From the NCBI RefSeq assembly GCF_016908195.1, contig NZ_JAFBDK010000020.1:1-57263 (forward strand): DNA of 57,263 bases, in the 5' to 3' direction. This stretch comes from Jeotgalibacillus terrae. GTDB taxonomy: Bacteria; Bacillota; Bacilli; Bacillales; Jeotgalibacillaceae. The notes under the pieces were generated by a model. The model did not search any database. It was not told the DNA's origin and saw nothing but the letters and a program-made list of their open reading frames with translations. Below are positions 57,255-57,263 of the stretch, piece by piece. A program made the position numbers and the translations under genes. Every line of letters begins with the position of its first letter. Position 1 is the stretch's first letter.

Positions 57255-57263
57255 CTCTAATGC

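Overview
The window is the replication-origin region of a low- to mid-GC, endospore-lineage Firmicute (order Bacillales). Gene order, protein lengths and intergenic repeats suggest a Planococcaceae/Caryophanaceae-type organism such as Jeotgalibacillus. The genus is an inference; the order is close to certain.

Leftward arm, read on the minus strand from the origin at about 12.4-14.3 kb: dnaA, dnaN, yaaA, recF, remB, gyrB, gyrA, a degenerate HD-GYP protein, a sigY-yxlCDEFG operon (ECF sigma factor, membrane anti-sigma factor, small membrane proteins, ABC exporter), then the promoter, leader and first bases of a 16S rRNA gene that runs off the left edge.

Rightward arm, plus strand: rpmH, rnpA, yidC, khpB(jag), mnmE, mnmG, rsmG, noc, soj, spo0J, a DUF554 membrane protein, yyaC (opposite strand), an MscS channel, yyzM, ychF, rpsF-ssb-rpsR, a chemoreceptor, yybS, gdpP, rplI, dnaC (replicative helicase), purA. 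An accessory block on the minus strand follows: an RsbR-like STAS protein, a YitT protein and a K+ channel. Then come a tRNA Glu-Asp-Phe cluster, an M23 endopeptidase with G5 and LysM parts, the walRKHIJ cell-wall signalling operon, an unnamed membrane protein with a ResA-like thioredoxin, glutaminase (minus), htrA, a small CxxH/CxxC protein and a GGDEF protein (minus).

The genes cover initiation (dnaA, dnaN, oriC with DnaA boxes and a DnaA-trio element), fork progression (dnaC, ssb, gyrase, recF), origin segregation and nucleoid occlusion (soj, spo0J, noc, one perfect parS inside walK, one perfect and one near-perfect Noc site), translation and tRNA modification, and wall homeostasis (walRKHIJ, M23, htrA, gdpP).

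Intergenic DNA is rich in repeats. Two related GC-rich element families lie between housekeeping genes. A 123-bp hairpin repeat occurs in tandem on both sides of the rsbR-like gene. Most interesting are intergenic arrays in which the hexamer TGTTCG/GGTTCG recurs exactly every 21 bp (two helical turns) while the spacers are unrelated. I find three clear arrays, one variant and one remnant; each clear array lies directly downstream of a gene terminator. I know of no name or function for them and regard them as the best candidate for something undescribed.
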